Assembly (NCBI GenBank): GCA_033032175.1 | Contig: CM065306.1 | Span: forward strand, 21,683,001-21,747,000 | Direction of reading: 5' to 3' | DNA: 64,000 nt | Source: Saturnia japonica | Taxonomy: Eukaryota; Arthropoda; Insecta; Lepidoptera; Saturniidae | In this document: piece after piece, positions 34,652 through 45,700 of the stretch | Position numbering within the stretch: position 1 is the first letter of the stretch | How the letters are laid out: every line of letters starts with the position of its first letter | Notes under the pieces: generated by a model | Told to the model about the DNA's origin: nothing | Database searches by the model: none | What the model saw: only the letters and a program-made list of their open reading frames with translations | Made by a program: the position numbers and the translations under genes

Positions 34652-37527
34652 CTAGGCTTGGGTTGCCGCTAGAGAGGGTGGACGTGACGGGTGTGCGGGA
34701 GCGAAGTTAACCGCCCGTCCTCTGCGGAGAGAACGGTGGTTACGCGGGCGTGGGCGGTGGCACGCTCTGTTTGGAGAGACGGTGGCGTAGAACGCGTTAG
34801 CTGTTTCGGTTTGGTCGGGCGGGTCAGTGAATATATTACGCGGCCGGCGTTTTCTCCGGCCGGCGTTGGGGTCGGGAACATATGAAGCTGCCGCTTTTAT
34901 TAGGGGATTCGCGTGGTTCGATGCGGTGTTGAAATAAGAGCGAGAAAGGTGTTTGACATAGGCATGTATCGAAGGAAGGTCCATATCTCTATGGAGATCC
35001 TCCATACGAACATACCTAGGGGCGCCGGTAAGGCGGTGAAGAAACCTATTCTGGATGGCTTGTAAGCGTTTCCAATTATATTTTGACATATGTGCGAACA
35101 CAACGCAGCTATATGTCATAATCGGTCGGATACACATCTTGTAGAGCGTAAGCTTGTGTCTCGTGGACATTTTGCTTGCAGCACATAACAGAGGATGCAA
35201 TCGGGGGAGGGTCCAGGCGGCCCTTTTCCTAACCAGACTGATGTGGCGTATAAAGGAGAGTCTACTATCTAGGGTTACACCTAGATATTTGGTCTCCTTT
35301 ACCCAGGGGATCGGATTACCGAAGAGTTCAAGGGGATGATCCTTGTGTTTTTTCGGTATCTGTGAGGCGGTTTGGTCGAAGAGCACCGCTGCGCTCTTCG
35401 TGGTGTTTATGGCTATTCGCCAGTCGTTAAACCACTTCCCGAGAGTGGTCACGGCTCTTTGGATTCTGCATTTGAGGTTTCTCGTTTGCCTTTGAGAGGA
35501 GTATATGACTGTATCGTCAGCGTATAAGCCTACCTCAACTTTCGCTTGAAGTTTTGGTAGGTTACTGACGTACAGATTGAAGAGGCTAGGAGCCAGGATG
35601 GAACATTGGGGGACGCCTGAGCGTATGGGATGGGGTGTCGATAGTTCACCTTCCACTCTGTAGCGAAAGGTGCGGTCTTTGAGGTAATCGCGGATGATTT
35701 TAACTAATCCATCGGGGACTTCGCGGGAGTACAGCTTATAGACTAATCCTTCGTGCCAGACCTTAACAAAGGCCTTGGCTACGTCGAAAAAGACTGCCAG
35801 TGTACGACGGGGTTTATATAACTCGGAAAAGTTAAACAAAATGTGCTCCGTGAGGCGGTGCACTTGATGCGTGCAAGAGTGTCTAGCACGAAAACCGAAT
35901 TGCTCAGGCGGATAGAGGTTTTTCTCCTCTATTACGGATTTGAGACGGTTCAGAAGGATCCGCTCATAGATTTTACCTAGGGTATTTAGAAGACTGATAG
36001 GGCGGTAGCTGTCGGGAAGCGACGTGCTCTTGCCGGGCTTGTGAATACCTATGACAATGGCCGTTTTCCAGACGGCTGGAAAATGGCAGTTGGCTATGGC
36101 TACATTGAAGATGCAGACCAATAGAGCTATGAGGTGATCGGGAAGAAGTTTGAGTACTTCGTTCCTGATCCCGTCGGGACCTGGTGACTTTCTAAGCTTA
36201 AGGCTTTTGAGAATGGCAGAGATTTCCTCAGAAGTGACTGGGGACAGGGATTCTGATGCCGGGAGCTTATTCAGCTCCCCCACGCGGGCTTCGATATCTC
36301 TGACTCGGTCGGTGTTTCCTTTGACGCTGTTCGGGGAGCACTGACTCTCCAAACAAGCGGCAAGGCACTCCGCCTTGTCGATGGTATCGAACGCGGGTGT
36401 AGTGCCGGGACCCCTTTCGAGGGGGGGCATACGAGGGTGGGGTTCTATTTTAAGAGCGTGGGCTACTTTCCACTAAGTCAGATGTGATGGCCTTAGCCCT
36501 TCGACTAAGGTGTCCCATCTGTGACTTTTGAGCTCGGTTATACGGGCTTTAACCGCTCTCTGGAGTGCGCGTAATCGTGCGCGGTTTGCTTCGGTCGGAT
36601 AAGACTCATGCGCACGAGTCGCAGCGTTCTTCTCCGTCATCAACGCTCGCACGTCGGCAGGGAGTACAAAGCGGCGATCGTTCGCCGCTTCGACCTCTCT
36701 CGAGGCCTCTCCGATGCCGACTTGGAGGTGGTCGACTAGGGAGTCGATCGCGAGATCTACGTGCGCAACTGACTCCAATACGTCAGGGACCCTAACGAGA
36801 TTGGGCGAGGACTGCCTAGCTGCGAGGTAGTGTTTTAATTTGGCATAGTCAACCGTTGTGACTGAAGGAGGGCTGGAGTCATCTAGTTGCCCTAGCTGTA
36901 AGATGACCGGGCGATGGTCAGAATCGAGTTCGTGTACGACCCGAATGAGTCGTACCTGAAGCGCGATATTTTTCAGGAGGGCTATGTCAAGCACTGTCGG
37001 TATACAGTGATCTTGAAAGTGGGTGGGAGTGGGAGGCGCTATGACGTCAAAATTTAACTCGTCCGACAACCCTTCGAGAAGAACCCCATTGCTGGAGTCT
37101 CTCCAATTCCACCTGCGATAATGACCGATGTGCCGAGCGAGAGTAGCTTCTCTAGGTCAGACCTGAGAGGTACTTTCGTCGGTGAGAGGTACACGGATAC
37201 GATCGTTATGGACGGATGATCGGTCATTCCTAGTCTACACACGGATACTTCCATATTGGTAAGTATCGGAGGATCTACCGGCATGCAATACAACGAGCGC
37301 TTGTAGTAAATGAGAGTGCCGCCCCCTCGGCCGTCACGGTCATTTCTAACAATGTTGTAGTTTGCGATACTCGGATTGCGTTTACCACGCTTTAAGAGCG
37401 TTTCCTGTACTAAGAGAACGTCTATTTGGTGATCTTTAAGATAAGTCGCGACGAGATCACGCTGCGGATATAAGTTCCGCGCATTAAAAAAAGAGATGTT
37501 TAAACCTCTCGGCTTGAGCCTAGCCAT
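34652..37527 (-). pseudogene. LINE 1 ORF2: endonuclease-reverse transcriptase, inactive
   Basis: It starts MARLKPRGLNISFFNARNLY. A 28-bp deletion near 37080 removes the GDLNCGH endonuclease motif kept in LINE 3 and shifts frame. SDHRPV follows in the new frame, and a TAG replaces a codon near 36474. The RT part (36430-34652) is open: RPISLLNTLGKIYERILLNR, FGFRARHSCTHQ, FFDVAKAFVKVWH (the usual FDKVW aspartate is V), GVPQCSILAP (the usual PQGS glycine is C), YADDTVIYSS intact. The C-terminal part contains the LTLYKMCIRPIMTYS phrase. Catalytically dead by several independent hits. Confidence 0.88.
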
Positions 37528-39192
37528 TGAGAGGCCTGAGGTTGGCGGCTTCACGATCGAGACGCTGTAGCGTCTCTACGAGCCGGGGGAAGGCAGCTAT
37601 GGTTTCGACGAAACCGTACTGCTCCATATGGGCCTTGTATGCGAGGACCTCGCGTATCTCATGCTCACGAATGAGCGATAGCATGAGGTCATCCATTGTT
37701 GAGGCGCGGGACGCTGGAGCGCGGGGTGCTTTGGGCTGCACCTGGGGTGCGGGGGGGCCCACGGTCGCCTGAGTGCGGCGGGGGCAGGGAGGGACGGAAA
37801 CACCTCTGGATTGAGCAGAGGTTGTGCCCGGAACCCTGAGGCGGGGGGTGCCCTCTGAAGGGCAGCCTGCCAAGGGCGGCGGGGGTGCGTGGTGCGCGGG
37901 GCCTTGGGGCATCCGCGATAGTTCGCGGGATGTCCCTCCTCCCTGCATAGTACGCAGCTCGGGGGGTGGTAGAGTCACGCTGACGCGTGCACTCCCTGGT
38001 TGGGTGGTCCTCGAGGCACAACGCACCTTGGACGCAGAAAGCAGTTGCGAGCGGAGTGCCCGTACAACTGACAGTTGTGGCATTGGGAGGGCTTCGAGTT
38101 TTTATATGGAGGCTCTACGGATATGCCGGAGAGCTCGCATACAATTTCTAAGTTGAAGATATTTTTGCCCTCAGGCGTTTTGTCTAGAATTAATACGAGC
38201 ATTGGAAGGGCTCGTTTGTCTTTATTGTACATCCGATGTACTTCTCGGATGGGGAATTTTTGTTCTTCGAGGGAGGCGAAGACTTCCTCGGGTGTGATTT
38301 CGACGGGGATACGTCGAAGCACAACCCGTAAAACTCGCTCCTCTTCGAGGGCGTAAGTGTAGTAGGGAATATTCCTACTACGGAGGAGGGTGGTCAGTTT
38401 GCGATGGCAGTTTGACGTGCTCATCGTCAAGGAGATACCGGTCGCGATATTACGCGCCTTGTTGTATCCTATTTTGAGCGATTTAAGCTCATTGGTCAGC
38501 TTTGTCCAGACAGTTTTGTCGTGGATAATAATTGGAGGGGTTTTTGCTTTTTACCGACGACCGGTTCATCGGTATTCAAGGAGGGTGCGGGGGCGGCGGA
38601 GCCGTTTGCAGTCTTGGTTGTTTTTGCCGCGTTTTGTTCAACGGGGCTGTCACGGGGCGCGCGTTTACGGGACTTGACGACCGTGAAGTCGTCATTGTCC
38701 GCGGCAGCTTCGGTCGGGATTGGAGGGGGTTGGGCTGACTGGGGTGTCCATTTCTGTTTTGACTGGAAGGGCCGAAAAAGAGTTTGATAGGGATGTTGTT
38801 GCCGCGGGGGCAACGGGTTTAGCGGGGCGGCCATAGGGTCCGGGGGTAAAAGATCGCTGTTGCGATTTCGCTCGGGACTTAATTGGGGCGTGGTTTACAC
38901 TTGCGGGGCTAGAGGGGTGGGGGTACTCGGTCACAGGGACCGAGGTGGGTCGCGTGAAACCGGGTGGCGCGGCGGCGGGTGAGAACGCGGCGGAGGCGGA
39001 GGGGATGGCGTGCGCGGCATCCGCGCTCTGATTGGTCGATGGGGAACGTAGCGAGTCCGCCATCTGTGCCCTGCTGATGTACTCATTACTGAGCTCGGGC
39101 ATGTGTAACGACATGAAATTAATAAGGCGCTGGTTTTCGGCTTCCAGCTGCCTAAAACGTACTTCTAATTCCGCGAGTTTTGATTCGGCCAT
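37520..39192 (-). pseudogene. LINE 1 ORF1: Gag-like nucleic-acid-binding protein, frameshifted
   Basis: The N-terminus MAESKLAELEVRFRQLEAEN looks like a coiled coil; a Pro/Ala-rich linker follows. The pre-C2HC part begins TMSTSNCHRKLTTLLRSRN, and the first zinc knuckle is CHNCQLYGHSARNC. At least two frame shifts (near 38600-38700 and 38000) split it into four open pieces. The last piece ends LETLQRLDREAANLRPLNG; its stop overlaps the ORF2 ATG (AATGGCTAG). Confidence 0.8.
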
Positions 39193-39986
39193 CGCGGTGG
39201 CGGTTTGGAGGACGGGGGAGTGAATTTATTCACCTCTCTGCCTGGAGGGCAGGGGGGTACGCCGAATGAGTTTAACGGGCTATCCGAGCCCGGAGCAATG
39301 AGACCTGTGTGTCACGGTGTAATGAAACACAGGAAAAGGACCTATCGTTTCCTTAAGGGAGTCCCTAGCAGTCTCGTGGCAGAGGACGCAGGCCGGTATA
39401 AACCGTGGCTCCGCCCAAACAACCACGAGGATGGATGGTAAGGATAGGAAAGGTTGGGTAGGAGACACCTGGGGCTTAACTATGCAAAAAGGCAAAGACT
39501 AAGACTCCCAGGCCCGTCCGAGTTATCGTTTACCTCAGAAGGAGGTAACCGGAGAGCGCTCGGGTCACGCCCCGTTCATCTTCGTTAACACCGCTAGGTA
39601 TCCGACGAACGACCACTAAAACGTGGATTTGCGCGTATTAGAAACAAGATTCGCGCTGAAAAGCGCGTTTGTTATCGTACTGAGAACTACGGTTTTTCGT
39701 GTGCACCGAAGTGCTACACGAAATGTGCGAGCGAGACGGCGCTATGCGCGCAACGAGTACCTAGATACTCGCTACACAACAATAACACCGTCTTCACTAT
39801 AAAACGCGGTATGAGAAAGCTTAAAAAACTAGCTTTAGACTGTGTACTCTGAACCGGCAGACCTAGGACCGGGTCCGTGGATCAGAGTAAACAAGTTCGT
39901 ACACTAGTTTAAGCAGAGCGCGAAATTCAGACAGCGATCGAGAGCGCGAGTGGACACGTCCGTTCACGTCAGCGGTCGAAATCGGA
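39193..39986 (-). other. LINE 1 5' UTR
   Basis: Roughly 0.8 kb of mixed composition between the target duplicate and the ORF1 ATG. Jockey-type elements carry an internal promoter at their 5' end; I cannot point to its elements here. Confidence 0.5.
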
Positions 39987-40121
39987 ATCGTAGTACTGCC
40001 GCCTTCTCCGCTATATTTAACCTCACCCTTTGCCTCGCAAGCGGTCGTGCGATGGATTCCGTGCGGGGCGTCGCTCAGCCAATGAGCGCGCACGCCCTGT
40101 GTGCGGCAGTACCATGAGTCA

Positions 40122-40150
40122 CCATGCCAGATGTTCCGAGTCTGGCATGG
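40122..40150. repeat. perfect 10-bp hairpin
   Basis: ccatgccaga and tctggcatgg surround a nine-base loop just outside the LINE 1 target site. Confidence 0.55.
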
Positions 40151-40579
40151 TTCATCCTTACAACTAGTGAAATTTATACATTTGAACTTACAACTAGCTA
40201 TATTCTTATTCTAATCGTTTTAAAATACACATATTCAGTTCATATTATTATATCTATTCCTAACACGTATTTATAAACCTTATTCCTAACACGTATTATT
40301 TCATTTATTTGTTCATTCTATACTATTAGACTATCGTTATTCGCTCGCCCCGCTCGCTGTCCGCAACACTTCTGCTAGGCCGCTGTAAAATGATGAATGT
40401 ATTGGAATCTACTAAAGATTTTGAATATAACACATCCATCGCTTCCATTCCAATCCATTGCTTAAAGTTTCGGGGCGTACAATGTATGGAGAAAGAACAA
40501 TATTCTTTCACGATATACATCTTCTTTGTTCTGTGATATACATACTATATGAAAGACACTGATCACAAATATGCCCTTA

Positions 40580-40840
40580 ATTTTTTTTATCTGCCTATCT
40601 GTTTGTTTGTGTGTCCGGATTTAACTCAAAACTAATTGAAATATAACTCAATTTTTTTTTTATACGGGATGCTTATTGATCGATTGGTAGGGTACTTACA
40701 AGAAATTACAATATTACTTTCAGAAATGGTAAAATTTGTAAAAATATATATTTTCTTTAATCCTTAGCTGATTTTGATGAAATTTCGTGTACGGAAAGTA
40801 CACGTAATTACATAATTGAAGGGTTATAACAAAAGTCGAT
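40580..40840 (+). repeat. second copy of the repeat at 5300-6200
   Basis: gtgtccggatttaactcaaa, tacgggatgcttattgat and gattttgatgaaattt recur as at 5990-6200. DNA from 40150 to 40580 is AT-rich with nothing recognised. Confidence 0.5.
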
Positions 40841-40999
40841 ATTACTTCTAGAAAGCCTGCGATTCCTTCATAGCGGAGACTCAGATTTGCCGTTCGGCCG
40901 ATACATCTTATACTACCGCGGCTACCAGCTCGAGGAAAACTTTCAAGCAAAAGCCGGAGTATATGTGTTGTAGCCGTGTGCACTCTATGGAAGACTTTT

Positions 41000-41390
41000 A
41001 TTTCTCCAATTGTGGACCTGGGCTCTCAAAGCCATATCTACGTGTGCCTCTACCAATCTCATAACGGATGTGATGAGACTAATCGTCTGGTTGATTACAC
41101 CAGTAGGACGACAAACGACGCACAGGAGCAGTTTCCTCCTGCGGAGTTCATAGTCTTAGGGAATTTAACACACACCACGAATTGTGGTTGGGCTCCTCCT
41201 GGACAAGATCATGCAGAGCGAACTGCCCACGGATTCGCTCCGGCAAATGACCTGACTCAATTGGTAATCCAGTTCACCCAGATTCCCGATATTGAAGGTC
41301 ACGCTCTTTCTCTGCTGGACCTACTGCTTACGATCCATCCTACTGGGTATGATATGTCAACCTGTGCACTTTGTGCGATTTGTATAGCAA
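41000..41390 (+). pseudogene. LINE endonuclease-domain fragment
   Basis: Open from 40976 to 41407. FPPAEFIVLGNLTHTT sits where LINE endonucleases have FPDAEI..LGDFN.HH, followed by HGFAPANDLTQLVIQFTQIP and GHALSLLDLLLTIHPTGY. The D of GDFN is N (GNL), so the domain is inactive. It has no RT part and the upstream half is degraded. Confidence 0.7.
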
Positions 41391-41879
41391 ATAGCAAATT
41401 TACTTAAAGATTGCTTTTAATAACTGAAAATATTTTATATAATGAAGCCATTTATTAAAGAAGAATTACGTATCCAGCTTGTGGAGACACTTTAGCGAAG
41501 CTAAATTATATGGACATATGTCTACAAAACAAGAACACTAAAACTCATACGAGTGCATAATGCTTGTGCCCGCTTTTGCTCAGATATTCCGTCAAGAGTA
41601 GAGTTGCCATAAATGACTAAGATTTCGCTGAAACACAAAGAGAGAGAAAAAAAGGTTACTTCTAACACTGCACAGCGTATTACTTGCTAATCTCTGCGGC
41701 TCTCGGCTCGACGATCGCACTGCGGTGACACAATGTCCTGATATACAGTTTAAGCATTGTGACGTGCTTACAGAATTGCGATTGAGGGTTGAGAAACCCT
41801 CCCCTCCCCCCATTTAACGCGCCGTAATATTTTTTGTACCCCCCTGCCCTCCTTAAACGTCACATAATATCCAAGTCAG

Positions 41880-42180
41880 CATGGTAACTTTTATAGGCCA
41901 AGAATAACTGATGATGCAAATCTCCCTGTTTTGAGGACATTACAGTATGAACTCACTTTAAAAACACTGACTACAGGCATAGAGTCTAGGGATTCCCCGT
42001 TTTTACGAAAAGGGTTGCGATCTTGGGAAATTTTAATTGTTAATTGTTTAATTGGGAAAAAATGTTACGTAACGCGTTGTTCGAAACCCCTCCCGCCTTT
42101 GTAACGAATCGTAATGGTTTACATTTTTAAACAAGACCCCTTCCCCCAAGTTGCGTTACGTATTATTGAACGCCCCCTTT
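41880..42180 (+). repeat. repeat pair with 27780-28110
   Basis: Same blocks in the same order as the partner; its right part has aacgcgttgttcgaa and ttgaacgccccc. Confidence 0.55.
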
Positions 42181-42406
42181 CCCCCAATCGACGTAACTTC
42201 AGTATTGTGTAAATTCATGGCGCGGATCATCAATACTCAAGTTGTCTGCTCCTGGAGGATTAATTACTCTTTGATTAATGATCGTCAATATGGCTTTTGC
42301 CTGAATCGGGGTTTTTTCCCTTGATTATATTATTTTTACGAGAATTCGTGATAAGATCTATTAAAATATAATTAAAAAAATATTAAAACACACATAGGTA
42401 TTACTG

Positions 42407-42412
42407 TTTATT
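42407..42412 (-). promoter_or_regulatory. candidate poly(A) signal of gene C
   Basis: Minus-strand AATAAA about 250 nt beyond the stop, in a 3' flank conserved with gene B (cactatcg-aacataggtgta). Confidence 0.4.
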
Positions 42413-42663
42413 CCAAGAAATGTGAAGATAATATTAGTGACACATATTTAAAATAGGTAACGTATAGAAATAGGAACACACTATCGAAACATAGGTGTAT
42501 ATTAAATCACATTTTATATAGCAGATAAAAAATTTAAAACTCGTGAAATTGTATTAGAAATTGAAATAACTACCATTAATATGGTCACATAAAATGTCTG
42601 TAAAGCAATCCTAAACCAACACTTTCATAAAATACTAAAGGTTATAATGGAATGTTTTCGAAG

Positions 42664-42777
42664 TTATTTGTTATTTAACATATCTCTTAGCTGTCGCCGT
42701 AGAATCTTTCTTCTCGAATTCCGTGGCAATTCTTCAATGAATATCACACCGCCTCTAAGTTGCATGTACGGTGATAC
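42664..42777 (-). CDS. gene C exon 9 (stop)
   Basis: 37 codons plus TAA after TTTCAG. VSPYMQLRGGVIFIEELPRN, then SRRKILRRQLRDMLNNK. It holds the conserved C-terminal lysine that gene B lacks. Confidence 0.92.
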   Translation of the reverse strand, partial: VSPYMQLRGGVIFIEELPRNSRRKILRRQLRDMLNNK

Positions 42778-45700
42778 CTGAAAGGCATCAATTATATTAA
42801 TCACTAGTATTTTTATTTAATTTCTGTGGCGGTTACGAAAGTACCCATTATAAAGATTCTAAAAGCCCATCCTATACGTTTCAAACAAGATAAGATTGAC
42901 AAAAATTGCTTCAAATCTTGCATGCTTCAGTAAAAAAATGTGTGATCGGAAAAACAATAACATGGGCAAATCATATCATGATGCATGTCACTTGACTGAC
43001 CGTAAATGTAAACAAGTAAAATTATTAAAATCTGACTGCAAAGAAACACGACAAAAATTTTTTTTGTACTTTTCCTTTTAATTTTATTACCAGGCGTACT
43101 AAAATATTAAATAGCTTAAGTCACTTTCACAATTAAGACGAATCTAACGACACCTCATATGTTACATTCATCAATCCGTTTAGGCTACAGAACGTGTCAA
43201 AGAATTAGAAATACATACATACGATCGAAACTCTCCTTTTTCGCAGTTGGGTAATAAACCTATATCTGGCCAAAAGACCATTAAGAAAGATAAATAAATT
43301 GTGCGTTTACAGAGCATCTTAAGAATCGTTCTTAAGGAGTAAACTCCAGTCGTGTGTCGGAGCTAAGTTTATTCGGTACCTTATACGAAGTGATCGAAAA
43401 TAAACAGTTCCTAGAACTCACATATATAATAATAGACGCCTTGTTTAATTAACTTTGCTATTAATTTAATTTCGAATATTTTTGTAAGCATTTAAATATT
43501 ATAAATAACAACCTCAGCAGCAACGTGATCGACTATTTCCTTTTCTGTTACGCTTATATCTGGATTTCTGACGACGAATGCTGTTGGTTCTTCTCCGTAA
43601 ATCGGTACTGGTTTTCCAATTACTCCAACTTCACGAACACCTGGATGCAGCAGTATAACAGACTCTATTTCCAGCGAACTAAACTGCAATATAGTATATT
43701 AACAAAAGGTTATTATAGGCATACATATAGGTTAAACGTGAATGATAGTGATGTCTGGAAGTGACTTCCTCTCTGTCCATCCAGTAAATCTATACTAATA
43801 TTATAAAGCTGAAGAGTTTGTTTGTTTGGTTGAAGACGCTAATCTCAGGAACTACTAGTTCGAATGGAAAAATATTTTAGTGTTGGATAGCTCATTTATT
43901 GAGTAAGGCTTTATAGGATTTCTAGGCTATATAACATCACGCTACGACCAATAGGAGCGGAGCATCAATGAAAAATGTTGCAAAAGCGGGTGAAATTTTG
44001 AAAGAGAAATGAAACTGTGAATAATTTTTCGTGATTTTCAGTATGAAAAATGTCAAACTTTCAGTATCTTCGCCTTTGTAGAAAACATAACGCAGACTTT
44101 GACGTCACGATTCGATTTCAACACGATTGCGACGAATGCTATTGCGTTTTGCGATTTTAAATTTCGCTCATATTTTGAACACTTTTTATTAATGAATATT
44201 CTATGAGAAACAAGAGAATAGATAAAAAAATACTTTTTAGGTGTAATTTTACAGTAATTAAGATTTAAAATAAAAGTATTTGAATTACATGCATATTCCC
44301 TATTGGATTGCGATATATTATTATAATAAAAGAGTAAACAGTAGAAATCTTATCTTATCTTAGAAATCTTTCTATCTATACAGAAGATATTTGAAAAAAA
44401 AAAATAATACGAGCGCTTAGAATCATGGACAGAACACATTTCGATAGTTTTTGAAATTTTTATCTGTCTGCCGGTATGTTTGAACGCCAATCACGCAAAA
44501 ACTACTGGACTGAATTTAATTAAATTTGGTACGATTGTAGTTTATAGTCTGATGGTACATTTAGGATACATTTCTACAGGTATGAACATTTCTATGGCCT
44601 ATAAATTGCATTTAGGTTATGTACATATAAAATAATGTATGTATATGTAATTTTGTAATATATTTAAAAATTTAGTGAAACAAAGTGCAAAAATACCAAT
44701 TTATTTTATATTTATATATTAAAAAAACAATTAATCGAAGTGCTTTTTTATTTTTCAGGAATATTCATAGATGGCACTGTATGGCTTGGTTTAATCATCA
44801 TGGAATTGATTTCATATTTATTGTCTCACTTAATTTATTTTTTGTAAGCCCTTATAATAATGATTTAAAGTTGGGTTTTTATTATAATTTCAAAATATTT
44901 TTAGATACATTTCAACGTTATCTATAAATGTTTAAAATTATTAAAAATATCTATTCCATCAAAATTTTCTACAATAGATGTCGTTGTTTGGTGTTTGCGT
45001 TATCAAGATTTATTAAATTACACTAAACAAAGTGTTATTATTCACTGGATATTAACGGTTTATATAAATAAAGTTATTAAACAAAATTAGATTTTCGTAA
45101 AGACGGCTAACATTTAAAATGATTTTAGTTGGATATTCTCAAAGCTTCGCAAATTCGATCCAGTAGTTTTTGCGTCATTGGCGTTCAAACATCCAGACAG
45201 ACAGACAAAAATTTCAATAACTATCGAAATATGACTTGGTCCATTATTTTAAACCCATCCATAGTATTTTTTCTCAAATAAATTCAATGTACAGATTTTG
45301 ACCCGTTTATAATAAGCACCTATAGATTATTGAAGGTTAGCTTCATCATATTATATTTCCGTCACATGATGCGCGCGCAGCTCTCAGTTTTACCCCCCTC
45401 CTAAACACAACAATGAAAGTAGTACTTCAATATGTACTTATTAAATTTGATTTAAATTAGTTAAATAATTTATAATTGTTTATATTAAGTAATTTACTTA
45501 ACATACCTTATATCCATCGTAAGTGATGACATCTTTAAGTCTGTCGATAATATACAAATATTTATCCTCATCGTAATATCCTAAGTCACCGGTTTTGAAA
45601 AAACCTTCGTCATCTAAATATTCTGAAGGATCAACTCCCACATATCCCTTCATCAACTTGTGACTGCGAACGTGAATTTCTCCATGCTTATTCGGACCGA

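Larger units (their letters stand above)
34108..39986 (-). mobile_element. Jockey-type LINE 1, 5879 bp, 15-bp target duplication
   Basis: atcgtagtactgccg stands at 34093-34107 next to the A-tail (T-run 34108-34129) and again at 39987-40001 beyond the 5' end, so the unit is bounded. Order on the minus strand: 5' UTR (39986-39193), ORF1 (39192-37520), ORF2 (37527-34652), 3' UTR. ORF1 with pre-C2HC and zinc-knuckle parts and ORF2 with endonuclease plus reverse transcriptase fit the Jockey clade. Both frames are broken. It lies between genes B and C. Confidence 0.88.

Noticed and set aside
37824..38156. Plus-strand open frames opposite the LINE ORF1
   Set aside because: Antisense shadows of GC-rich ORF1; the same occurs at 54329-54691 and 58587-59770.
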